From Candidatus Metalachnospira gallinarum (GTDB lineage Bacteria; Bacillota; Clostridia; Lachnospirales; Anaerotignaceae), in assembly GCA_904378045.1 (NCBI GenBank), contig CAJFHC010000017.1:1-33647 (forward strand): a stretch of DNA of 33,647 nucleotides, in the 5' to 3' direction. Below, in pieces: positions 22,632 to 31,478 of this stretch. The first letter of the stretch is position 1. Each line of letters opens with the position of its first letter. The notes beneath the pieces are model-generated. The model worked only from the letters and a program-made list of their open reading frames with translations, did no database searches and had not been told where the DNA came from. Both the position numbers and the translations under genes were made by a program.

Positions 22632-24053
22632 TTGTCTGAAAGAAATATCATACACGATGAAGAGTTAAAAATGCAGAAAGAGGCCATAAATAAAATAAGG
22701 GCCATCAATGAGGAATACACCGCGAAGACCGGAAAAAAGAAAAAATATTTCATTTTTACGACCGGATGCCAGATGAACGCCCATGATTCGGAAAAGCTGT
22801 CATATATGCTTACGGAAATGGGATACGAGCACACGGAGACAGAAAACGAGGCGGACTTTATCCTTTACAACACTTGCTGTATAAGGGAAAACGCCGAGGA
22901 AAAGGTTTACGGCAGGCTCGGTTACCTCAAGTATTACAAAGAGAAAAACAGAGACATTACCATTGCCCTCTGCGGATGTATGATGCAGCAGGACAGCGTA
23001 ATCAAAAAAATAAAGAAGTCATTTAAAAATGTTGACATTGTTTTCGGAACATTCAATATTTATAAGCTCCCGACGCTTATGCTCACCAATATGGATACCG
23101 GCGATACCATATTTGATATATGGCAGGAGCACGGCGAGATCATGGAGGATTTCAGAAGCATAAGAAAGATACCGTTTAAGGCCAGTGTCAACATAATGTA
23201 TGGATGCAACAATTTTTGCAGTTACTGCATCGTTCCCTATGTGAGAGGACGCGAAAGAAGCAGGGAGCCGGAGGACATACTGGATGAAATAAGAGGCCTT
23301 GCGAAAGAAGGAGTAAAGGAGATAATGCTCCTGGGACAAAATGTCAACAGCTATGGAAAAACTCTTGAAAAACCGGTGAGTTTCGCAGAACTTCTCAGAA
23401 AAGTTAATGAGATTGACGGCATAGAAAGAATAAGATTTATGACGTCCCATCCGAAGGATCTTTCGGACGAGCTCATAGAGGCCATGAGAGACTGCAAAAA
23501 GGTATGCAATTATCTTCATCTTCCCGTACAGTCCGGCAGCAGCGCCGTGCTTGAGAGGATGAACAGAAGATATACAAAGGAAAAATATCTTGAGCTTGTG
23601 GATAAAATAAAAAAAGCCATACCGGATATCCTTATAAGCACGGATATAATCGTGGGATTCCCCGGTGAGACCGAGGAGGACTTTCAGGAGACGCTGGACG
23701 TGGTCGACAGGGTCGGATACTCAACGGCATTCACATTCCTGTACTCAAAGAGAACGGGAACGCCGGCCGCGGTTATGGATGACCAGATAGACGAGGAAGT
23801 GGCAAAGGAAAGATTCAACAGACTGCTGGAGCATGTTAACGCGGGCGTGGAAAAAATAAGCGAAAGCCTTGTGGGAACTGTCGAGGAAGTCCTTGTGGAA
23901 GAAGTCAACAGACAGGATCCCAAAATGCTAACGGGAAGGACGGAAAGAAATTCCCTTGTGCATTTTGAAGGACCGGAGGAGTTAATAGGACAGGTTATTC
24001 CTGTTAAAATTATACAAAATAAAATATTCTATTTAATAGGAGAAAGGATGTAA
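22632..24053 (+). CDS. miaB: tRNA-2-methylthio-N6-dimethylallyladenosine synthase
   Basis: 473-residue radical-SAM methylthiotransferase that adds a methylthio group to i6A37 in tRNAs reading UNN codons. The N-terminal domain holds three cluster cysteines (TTGCQMNAHDSEK, NTCCIRENAEEKVYG, CGCMMQQ). The radical-SAM CxxxCxxC is CNNFCSYC near residue 190, and a TRAM domain closes the protein. Start is TTG at 22632, 8 bases after AAGGTGG (22617-22623); the MSERNIIHD start has no better ATG nearby. Its substrate is made by MiaA, encoded later in the same operon. Confidence 0.95.
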   Translation: MSERNIIHDEELKMQKEAINKIRAINEEYTAKTGKKKKYFIFTTGCQMNAHDSEKLSYMLTEMGYEHTETENEADFILYNTCCIRENAEEKVYGRLGYLKYYKEKNRDITIALCGCMMQQDSVIKKIKKSFKNVDIVFGTFNIYKLPTLMLTNMDTGDTIFDIWQEHGEIMEDFRSIRKIPFKASVNIMYGCNNFCSYCIVPYVRGRERSREPEDILDEIRGLAKEGVKEIMLLGQNVNSYGKTLEKPVSFAELLRKVNEIDGIERIRFMTSHPKDLSDELIEAMRDCKKVCNYLHLPVQSGSSAVLERMNRRYTKEKYLELVDKIKKAIPDILISTDIIVGFPGETEEDFQETLDVVDRVGYSTAFTFLYSKRTGTPAAVMDDQIDEEVAKERFNRLLEHVNAGVEKISESLVGTVEEVLVEEVNRQDPKMLTGRTERNSLVHFEGPEELIGQVIPVKIIQNKIFYLIGERM

Positions 24054-24058
24054 TAACA

Positions 24059-24451
24059 ATGGTAGAACAGTTAGCAAGACAGTTGGCCGAGGAGCTCATC
24101 AATTCCGAATACGGAAAGGCTTTCTCAGTGGCTAAAAAAGCATACGATGAGGATAAAGAGGCTCAGCAGATGGTTCAGGACTATATCAACATGCAGAACA
24201 ATTTCCAGGACAAGCTCGGAACAGGAAACGTAACCGACGAGGAAAAGGACAAGTTCTATGACGATATCAACAAACTCAACAACGCCATCAGAAACCATGG
24301 AACATCAGGAGCTCTTTACAAAGCAGAGAGCGATTTCAACGAATATACACAGAGCATAATGAACATTATTATGACATGTATCCAGAACGCTCTTACGCCT
24401 GAAAACGCGGGCTGCAGCGGCGGATGTTCAACATGCAGCGGATGCCACTGA
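24059..24451 (+). CDS. ricA: YlbF/YmcA-family protein, RicA-like, with cysteine-rich tail
   Basis: 130-residue helical protein. Its position between miaB and mutS matches Bacillus ymcA (ricA), and the body is of the YlbF/YmcA type: an N-terminal LARQLAEELINSEYGKAF helix, then EEKDKFYDDINKLNNAIRNH. In Bacillus, RicA, RicF and RicT form a complex that binds [4Fe-4S] clusters and directs RNase Y mRNA cleavage, affecting competence and sporulation. Here the last residues are CSGGCSTCSGCH, four cysteines spaced C-x3-C-x2-C-x2-C, a plausible cluster or metal site. It could instead be the RicF type, since the families overlap; gene order favours RicA. It lies six bases after miaB. Confidence 0.8.
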   Translation: MVEQLARQLAEELINSEYGKAFSVAKKAYDEDKEAQQMVQDYINMQNNFQDKLGTGNVTDEEKDKFYDDINKLNNAIRNHGTSGALYKAESDFNEYTQSIMNIIMTCIQNALTPENAGCSGGCSTCSGCH

Positions 24452-24504
24452 TAATGAGTATTTGAAAGTCAGAAAGCGTAAACGACGTTTAAGAGAGGAT
24501 AAAA

Positions 24505-27126
24505 ATGGCGAAAGTAACACCGATGATGGAGCAGTATTTTGAAATAAAAAACAGATACAGGCATTGTCTGCTGTTTTTCCGATTAGGCGACTTTTACGAG
24601 CTGTTTTTTGACGATGCGGTAATAGGATCCAGAGAGCTGGGGCTTACGCTCACCGGCAAGGACTGGGGACAGAAGGAGAGGGCGCCAATGTGCGGCGTCC
24701 CTTTCCATTCTGCCGACAGCTATATTGATAAACTCGTTCAAAGCGGCTATAAGGTCGCCATATGCGAGCAGGTCGAGGACCCGAAGCTGGCGAAGGGGAT
24801 CGTAAAAAGAGACGTAATAAGGATTGTCACCCCCGGAACAGTCATCGACAACGAGGTGCTCGACGAGAACAAAAACAACTATATAATGTCGATCTACGGA
24901 GACTCAAAGGGGTATGCCCTTGCGGTCTGCGACGTTACGACGGGAGAATTTCAGACGGCGGAATTTACGTCCGCCAATGCGGAGGAAAAACTCTTTGACG
25001 AGGCCGCCAGATTTATGCCGGCGGAAATAATAACAAACGGATACTTTTTGAATACGCCCTGCGCCGGCAGAATAAGAAAAAATCTTAACATAGATCTGAA
25101 CGACGCCGGCGATGCTTGTTTTGCGTACAGAAACGCAGCCAAGACGATATGCAGACACTTTGACATATTGTCCGTGGACGGACTTGGACTTGGGGAGAGG
25201 ACGTTTTCGGTATGCGCCTCGGGAGGACTTCTGGACTATTTATATGAGACGCAGAAAAACAACCTTGAGCATATCGGAAAGATAACGCTCTACTCCACCA
25301 ATGATTTTATGCTTCTTGACGTAAGCACGAGAAGAAACTTGGAACTGACCGAGACCATGAGGGAGAACAGCCGCAGAGGCTCTCTTTTGTGGGTCATAGA
25401 TAAGACAAAAACAGCCATGGGAGCGAGACTGCTGAGAAAGTGGGTCGAACAGCCCCTTATAAATTCGGCTGATATAAATAAAAGACTGGACGCCGTTGAG
25501 GAGCTTAAGGATGACTTCTTTAAGCGTGAGGAAATAAAGGACGTCCTTTCGACAATGCACGATTTTGAGCGAATAATGGGAAGGATAGTTTATAAGACCG
25601 CCAACGCAAGAGAACTGGTCAATCTTAAAAATTCAATCGAGAACCTTCCTCAGCTCAAAAAAATACTTGAAAATTCCAAAAGCGGATATATGAAAGAAAT
25701 ATATTCGGAGCTTGACACCCTTGAGGATATATTCGCCCTTATAGACAAGGCCATAGTGGACGATCCGCCGTTTTCCGTAAGGGATGGCGGAATGATAAAA
25801 GAAGGATATTCGTCGGAAGCCGATTCGCTGCTTCAGGCAAAGAGAAGAGGCTCGGACTGGATAAGCGATATGGAAAAGCAGGAGAGGGAAAAGACCGGGA
25901 TAAAAAATCTGAGGATCAATTACAACAGAGTCTTTGGGTATTACATAGAGGTCACAAAATCCTATCTTGACCTTGTTCCGGAAAATTATATGCGCAAGCA
26001 GACCCTTGCCAACTGCGAGAGATATACTACAAAGGAACTCAATGACCTTGCAGACCTCATACTCGGCTCGTCAGACAGATTGATAGATCTGGAGTATAAC
26101 ATATTCTGCGATGTGAGAGAAAAGGTAGCCTCGCAGGTCAACAGGATACAGTATACGGCCTACATAACGGCCGTATGCGACGCCATACAGTCTTTGGCCG
26201 AGACTGCCCAGGCTCAGGATTATGTCAAACCTGTGGTGGATGACGGAGAAGTTATAGACATAAAGGACGGAAGGCATCCTTCCGTTGAAAAAATGTCCGA
26301 CGGAGCGTTTATCGCTAACGACGTATATCTTGACAATGAAGACAACAGGCTGCTTATAATAACCGGTCCCAATATGGCCGGAAAATCAACATACATGAGA
26401 CAGAACGCCATAATAACCATATTGGCGCAGATAGGCTCCTTTGTGCCTGCCTCATCGGCTCATATCGGAGTATGCGACAGGATATTCACAAGGGTAGGAG
26501 CCTCCGATGATCTCGCCTCCGGACAGAGCACATTTATGGTGGAAATGACCGAGGTAGCTAATATACTTAATAACGCCACGTCAAAAAGCCTTCTCATACT
26601 TGACGAAATAGGCAGGGGAACGAGTACGTTTGACGGCCTTTCCATAGCGTGGGCCGTGATGGAGTACATAGCGGACAAAAAGCAGATAGGAGCAAAAACG
26701 CTTTTTGCCACACACTATCACGAACTTACGGAACTTGAGGGAAAACTTCCCGGGGTAAAAAATTACTGTATAACGGTCAAGGAAGAAGGAGAGGACATTA
26801 TCTTCCTCAGAAAGATAAAGAGGGGCGGAGCGGATCACAGCTATGGAATACAGGTCGCAAGACTGGCCGGGCTTCCGAACAAGGTAATTAAACGCTCAAC
26901 AGCCATTCTTAAAAAGCTGAACGCCGCTGATATAGCGAAAAAGACGAGAAAACTTGCCGACGAGGCCAAGGAGGCCGCCGAGGAAGAGGCTGTTCAGATA
27001 GATATGTTCAACATCAAGGAAAATCAGATAATAGACGATATAAATAAGATCGACGTTATGTCTTTAACGCCGATACAGGCTTTGCAGACGCTTTTTGACC
27101 TGCAAAACAAAATAAAGGGAATGTGA
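24505..27126 (+). CDS. mutS: DNA mismatch repair protein MutS
   Basis: 873-residue mismatch-recognition ATPase. The N-terminal mismatch-binding domain shows the Phe-x-Glu reader in LGDFYELFFDDA (about residue 30). The connector, lever and clamp domains follow, then the ABC-type ATPase with Walker A TGPNMAGKSTYMRQ, DDLASGQSTFMVEM, Walker B LLILDEIGRGTS and the THYHEL histidine. The C-terminus QIDMF and a short helix-rich tail are typical. AGAGAGG precedes the ATG. It works with MutL, whose gene starts 8 bases after its stop. Confidence 0.97.
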   Translation: MAKVTPMMEQYFEIKNRYRHCLLFFRLGDFYELFFDDAVIGSRELGLTLTGKDWGQKERAPMCGVPFHSADSYIDKLVQSGYKVAICEQVEDPKLAKGIVKRDVIRIVTPGTVIDNEVLDENKNNYIMSIYGDSKGYALAVCDVTTGEFQTAEFTSANAEEKLFDEAARFMPAEIITNGYFLNTPCAGRIRKNLNIDLNDAGDACFAYRNAAKTICRHFDILSVDGLGLGERTFSVCASGGLLDYLYETQKNNLEHIGKITLYSTNDFMLLDVSTRRNLELTETMRENSRRGSLLWVIDKTKTAMGARLLRKWVEQPLINSADINKRLDAVEELKDDFFKREEIKDVLSTMHDFERIMGRIVYKTANARELVNLKNSIENLPQLKKILENSKSGYMKEIYSELDTLEDIFALIDKAIVDDPPFSVRDGGMIKEGYSSEADSLLQAKRRGSDWISDMEKQEREKTGIKNLRINYNRVFGYYIEVTKSYLDLVPENYMRKQTLANCERYTTKELNDLADLILGSSDRLIDLEYNIFCDVREKVASQVNRIQYTAYITAVCDAIQSLAETAQAQDYVKPVVDDGEVIDIKDGRHPSVEKMSDGAFIANDVYLDNEDNRLLIITGPNMAGKSTYMRQNAIITILAQIGSFVPASSAHIGVCDRIFTRVGASDDLASGQSTFMVEMTEVANILNNATSKSLLILDEIGRGTSTFDGLSIAWAVMEYIADKKQIGAKTLFATHYHELTELEGKLPGVKNYCITVKEEGEDIIFLRKIKRGGADHSYGIQVARLAGLPNKVIKRSTAILKKLNAADIAKKTRKLADEAKEAAEEEAVQIDMFNIKENQIIDDINKIDVMSLTPIQALQTLFDLQNKIKGM

Positions 27127-27133
27127 GAAACGG

Positions 27134-29209
27134 ATGAACCAGATAAAACTTCTTGACAACAGCACAATAAATAAGATAGCCGCCGGAGAGGTAGTTGAAA
27201 GGCCGGGCTCCGTAGTCAAGGAACTGGTGGAGAACGCCATCGACGCCGGAGCAGGAAGCGTTACGATAGAGATCAGGGACGGAGGAATATCCCTTATCCG
27301 TATTACAGACGACGGCTCGGGCATACCGCAGGATCAGGTCAAAACGGCGTTTTTGAGACATGCCACGAGCAAAATAAGGACGGCGGAGGATCTTGAAAAC
27401 GTGTTTTCCCTTGGATTCAGGGGAGAGGCCCTTGCCAGCATAGCCGCGGTTTCAAAGGTGGAAATGCTCACGAAAACAAGGGATTCCGAGACGGGAACGC
27501 GAGTGAGGATAAACGGGGGCATACTTGAGGACATCCGTCAGGAGGGAGCCGCCGACGGAACGACAATAGTTGTAGAGGATATTTTCTACAATGTGCCGGC
27601 GAGAAGAAAGTTTTTGAAAAAACCATCGACCGAGGCCGGATATATTTCCGATGTTGTGACAAGATTTGTTCTCGGACATCCCGAAATTTCATTTAAATAT
27701 ATAAATAACGGTTCCGTAGTGCTCCATACGCCGGGAAACAATGATCTTAAGACAGCGGTATACCATATTTACGGGAAAGATACGGCCTTTAAAATGATAG
27801 AAATATCTTCGGAAACGGACGAAATGAAGCTGAAGGGACTTATAGGCAGACCGGAACTGTCAAAGGCCAACAGAAGCGCGGAAAACCTGTTTATTAACGG
27901 AAGATACATAAGAAATTCCGTAGTTTCGTCCGCCGCCGAGGAAGCCTATAAAACAAGGCTTATGATCGGCAAATTTCCTGTCTATGTGCTTTCAATGGAC
28001 ATAGAGCCGTCGATGGTGGATGTAAACGTGCATCCGGCGAAGCTGGAAGTAAGATTCAGAGATGATTCCGCCGTCTATGATTTTATATATGAGAGCATAA
28101 CCAATGCTTTTAAAGATAAGGTGCTTATCAGGGGAGGAGACTGGGAGAGCAAGCCCTCGTCCGGAGTAATGGAATACGTCAACCCTCCCGAGACCATCGT
28201 TAAGCCGGTTCAGCAGGAACTGGATAACCGCGCGGAACACATACAGGAGCCCAAGAGCGCTTCCTCCATAAAAGAGGAAGCTGCGAAAATGGGATTTGAC
28301 CATTCCGTTGCCGAAAGGGACAGAATGATGGCTAAAATGCTCCTGAAAGGCGGTTATGAAAATATGCCGCCGGGCGTCAGAGATGACAGAGCCGAATATA
28401 AAGTATCGGCGGATACGGCGGAAAATGTTCCGGCCGTAAAAAATGGGCCGGCCGTCGAGACAATGGCGAAAGCCGAAGAAGAAATAGAAGCCGATAAAAC
28501 GGATAAAAACGTCGCGGAAGAAAAGACCATAGCTTATGTGGCAGAGAACGTGGGAAACATATCATCCGAGACTGAAAAAGCCGATATTCCGGCTGCCGGA
28601 GAGCTTGAGACTTTTTCCGAGGAAAAGCCATTTTTCAGTGATTACAGGATAATAGGACAGATATTCAATACATATTGGATAATCGAGCAGGGAAGCAGCA
28701 TATTTGTAATAGATCAGCATGCGGCCCATGAAAGGGTGCTGTTTGAGAAATTTTGGGACAGCTTTAAAAACGGCGCCATCGTTTCTCAGGATCTTGTTGC
28801 CGAGGAAAGGCTGCTGCTCACCGACACGGAAAAGGACATTCTTGAGGAATGTATTGACAGGATAAAAGCCTTCGGCTTCGGCATAAAAGAGAGGGACGGG
28901 GATTACTTTGTCTACAGCGTGCCGTATATTTTTGACAGGCCGGCTTCCACATCATTTCTTACGGATATAATAGATATGATAAAGACGGAAAAGGTTGACA
29001 GCCTGTATGACATAAAACTGCTGGATATGGCGACAATGGCCTGCAAAGCCGCTGTAAAGGGCGGAGACAGGCTTTCAAGGGAGGAAGCGCAGAAACTCAT
29101 AGAGAAGATGCTGTCCCTTAAAAATCCTTTCAGCTGCCCTCATGGAAGGCCGACAATAATAGAACTGACCGAATACGAACTCGAAAAGAAATTCAAAAGA
29201 ATACAGTAA
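27134..29209 (+). CDS. mutL: DNA mismatch repair protein MutL with endonuclease site
   Basis: 691 residues. The N-terminal GHKL ATPase shows NKIAAGEVVERPGSVVKELVENAIDAG, DDGSGI and GFRGEALASIAAVSK (each block family-defining). After about residue 330 comes a long, low-complexity, Ala/Glu/Val-rich linker to about 500. The C-terminal dimerisation domain carries the endonuclease motif DQHAAHERVLFE, with ACKAAVKGGDRLS and the zinc-site CPHGRP, so it is the nicking type found in bacteria without MutH. ATG follows a weak GAGAAA ribosome binding site. Confidence 0.96.
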   Translation: MNQIKLLDNSTINKIAAGEVVERPGSVVKELVENAIDAGAGSVTIEIRDGGISLIRITDDGSGIPQDQVKTAFLRHATSKIRTAEDLENVFSLGFRGEALASIAAVSKVEMLTKTRDSETGTRVRINGGILEDIRQEGAADGTTIVVEDIFYNVPARRKFLKKPSTEAGYISDVVTRFVLGHPEISFKYINNGSVVLHTPGNNDLKTAVYHIYGKDTAFKMIEISSETDEMKLKGLIGRPELSKANRSAENLFINGRYIRNSVVSSAAEEAYKTRLMIGKFPVYVLSMDIEPSMVDVNVHPAKLEVRFRDDSAVYDFIYESITNAFKDKVLIRGGDWESKPSSGVMEYVNPPETIVKPVQQELDNRAEHIQEPKSASSIKEEAAKMGFDHSVAERDRMMAKMLLKGGYENMPPGVRDDRAEYKVSADTAENVPAVKNGPAVETMAKAEEEIEADKTDKNVAEEKTIAYVAENVGNISSETEKADIPAAGELETFSEEKPFFSDYRIIGQIFNTYWIIEQGSSIFVIDQHAAHERVLFEKFWDSFKNGAIVSQDLVAEERLLLTDTEKDILEECIDRIKAFGFGIKERDGDYFVYSVPYIFDRPASTSFLTDIIDMIKTEKVDSLYDIKLLDMATMACKAAVKGGDRLSREEAQKLIEKMLSLKNPFSCPHGRPTIIELTEYELEKKFKRIQ

Positions 29210-29222
29210 GGGGCGATGAAGA

Positions 29223-30158
29223 ATGAAAAAACCTCTTATAGTTATCGCCGGGCCGACGGCCTGCGGAAAAACCGATCTGTCCATCGAGCTGGCGAAAAAA
29301 ATCGGCGGAGAGATCATTTCCGGCGATTCCATGCAGGTATATAAATTTATGGATATTGGTACGGCAAAGCCGACAAAAGAAGAAATGTGCGGGATACCGC
29401 ACTTTCTTATTGATGAACTGTACCCCGATGAGGAATATAATGTGATGGTATTCCAGAAAAAGGCCAGAGAATATATGGACGGCATATATGGAAGAGGGGA
29501 CATACCAATTGTTGTCGGGGGAACGGGATTTTATATTAACGCCCTTGTTTATGACAATGATTTTACCGAGGAAAAAGAAAGCGGCATCAGGGAGGAACTT
29601 TACAGGGTTGCTGAAAAAGAGGGGCCTGAAAAACTGCATAGTATGCTTGCCGAGGTAGATCCTGAGTACGCCGGACAAATACATTTTAATAATGTTAAGA
29701 GAGTAGCTAGAGCGCTGGAATATTACAGGCTTACGGGAGAAAAAATGTCTGAGCATAATAAAAATGCCAGACAAAAGGAATCGCCATATAATCTGGCTTT
29801 TTTCGTGCTGAATATGGACAGGGCCAAGTTGTATGAGAGGATAGACTTAAGAGTAGATATAATGATGGAAAACGGTCTTGAAAGCGAGGTCAGAAATCTT
29901 TTGAATATGGGATATTCACCGCAGCTTGTAAGTATGCAGGGACTTGGCTACAAGGAATTTATGCCATATTTTAAAGGAGAGATCAGCCTGGAGAAGGCCG
30001 TTGACGACATAAAGAAATACACAAGGCATTTTGCCAAAAGACAGCTTACATGGTTTAGAAGACAGACCGAGGGAACATGGATAGATATGACAGACAACAG
30101 CGCGGAGAATGCGCTTGCAGCAATAATGAATGAACTTAAGGAAAAAAATATAATTTGA
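29223..30158 (+). CDS. miaA: tRNA dimethylallyltransferase
   Basis: 311 residues. It transfers a dimethylallyl group to N6 of A37 in tRNAs, the step before MiaB. Motifs: P-loop AGPTACGKTDLSIELA (about residues 9-24), ISGDSMQVYKFMDIGTAKP, PIVVGGTGFYINAL, and the C-terminal KRQLTWFRRQ that contacts tRNA. The ATG lies 13 bases after the mutL stop with a GGGG-type ribosome binding site. Placement after mutL is common in Firmicutes and Proteobacteria. Confidence 0.96.
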   Translation: MKKPLIVIAGPTACGKTDLSIELAKKIGGEIISGDSMQVYKFMDIGTAKPTKEEMCGIPHFLIDELYPDEEYNVMVFQKKAREYMDGIYGRGDIPIVVGGTGFYINALVYDNDFTEEKESGIREELYRVAEKEGPEKLHSMLAEVDPEYAGQIHFNNVKRVARALEYYRLTGEKMSEHNKNARQKESPYNLAFFVLNMDRAKLYERIDLRVDIMMENGLESEVRNLLNMGYSPQLVSMQGLGYKEFMPYFKGEISLEKAVDDIKKYTRHFAKRQLTWFRRQTEGTWIDMTDNSAENALAAIMNELKEKNII

Positions 30159-30172
30159 TTGGGTGACATTTG

Positions 30173-31465
30173 ATGTTTAATAAAGAAACGGAAGACTTTA
30201 TAAGAAAAAATTACGGTATTTCCGATAAAGTCATAGAAATGGCCGAAAGAGCTGAGGAGGAGCTTAAGGAAAAATTTGCCGAGGTGGACGGAATCACCGA
30301 GTATAATCAATACAAGGTGCTCCATGCCATGCAGAAAAACAGGCTGAGCGACGTCCATTTTTCCGGAACGACCGGATACGGCTATAACGATTTGGGAAGG
30401 GATACGCTTGAAAACATATATGCCGATGTATTCCATGCGGAAAGCGGGCTTGTAAGGCCGCAGGTCATTTCCGGAACCCATGCCCTTACGGTGGCGCTGG
30501 CCGGAAATTTAAGACCCGGCGACGAGATTTATTCCCCCGTCGGACTGCCGTATGATACGCTTCAGGGCGTTATTGGAATTAGGAAGGAAAGAGGCTGCCT
30601 CGCGGAATACGGAATAACATACAGCCAGACGGATCTGCTTCCGGACGGTTCCTTTGATTACAAAGGAATAAAGGACGCTCTGACGGGCAACAAAAAAATA
30701 CGCCTTGTGGAGATACAGCGCTCAAGAGGATACGCATGGAGAGACTCCTTCACCGTTGAGAGGCTCGGCGAGCTTATAGCCTTTATTAAGGAAATAAGGC
30801 CGGATGTAATAACGATGGTTGACAACTGTTACGGCGAGTTCGTCCAGACGAAGGAACCCACGGATTTTGGCGCTGACCTTTGTGTCGGATCGCTTATAAA
30901 AAATCCGGGAGGCGGACTGGCGCCCATTGGCGGATACATCGTTGGAAAAGAAGAATATGTGGATAATGCGGCTTTCAGACTTACGGCTCCCGGTATGGGA
31001 AAGGAAGTAGGCCCTACACTCGGAGTTACCGCGTCGCTTATACAGGGGCTTTTTATGGCGCCGCAGGTTGTTAGCGGAAGCCTTAAGGGAGCGATGTTCG
31101 CCTCAAGGCTTTTTGAGAACATCGGCATAGAGGTGCTCCCTCCTTCATCGGCAAAGAGGGGAGACATTGTCCAGTCAATCAAGATGAACTCGGCGGAGAA
31201 AGTCATAGCCTTCTGCGAAGGAATACAGAAGGGCGCGCCAGTGGACAGTTATGTAACTCCGGAACCGTGGGATATGCCCGGATATGACTGCGACGTTATT
31301 ATGGCGGCAGGAGCCTTTGTGCAGGGAGCTTCGATAGAGCTCAGCGCTGACGCTCCCATTAAACCGCCTTATATAGTATATATGCAGGGAGGATTAAGCT
31401 GGCACCATGCCAAAATAGGAATAATGACCGGTTTGCAGACCATGTATGATAAGGGGCTTATTTGA
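30173..31465 (+). CDS. PLP-dependent enzyme of the YnbB (methionine gamma-lyase-like) family
   Basis: 430-residue fold-type-I pyridoxal phosphate enzyme of the group often annotated as aluminium resistance protein or methionine gamma-lyase family. It shows HFSGTTGYGYNDLGRDTLE near the N-terminus, TMVDNCYGEF with the PLP-contacting Asp, and the probable Schiff-base lysine in GSLIKNPGGGLAP. The real reaction of the family is not settled; a carbon-sulfur lyase is likely. The frame opens at TTG 30170, but ATG 30173 is better spaced from GGGTGA (30161-30166). It follows miaA by 14 bases, and a related gene (ynbB) lies near miaA in Bacillus. Confidence 0.85.
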   Translation: MFNKETEDFIRKNYGISDKVIEMAERAEEELKEKFAEVDGITEYNQYKVLHAMQKNRLSDVHFSGTTGYGYNDLGRDTLENIYADVFHAESGLVRPQVISGTHALTVALAGNLRPGDEIYSPVGLPYDTLQGVIGIRKERGCLAEYGITYSQTDLLPDGSFDYKGIKDALTGNKKIRLVEIQRSRGYAWRDSFTVERLGELIAFIKEIRPDVITMVDNCYGEFVQTKEPTDFGADLCVGSLIKNPGGGLAPIGGYIVGKEEYVDNAAFRLTAPGMGKEVGPTLGVTASLIQGLFMAPQVVSGSLKGAMFASRLFENIGIEVLPPSSAKRGDIVQSIKMNSAEKVIAFCEGIQKGAPVDSYVTPEPWDMPGYDCDVIMAAGAFVQGASIELSADAPIKPPYIVYMQGGLSWHHAKIGIMTGLQTMYDKGLI

Positions 31466-31478
31466 GAGGGTGGTTTTT

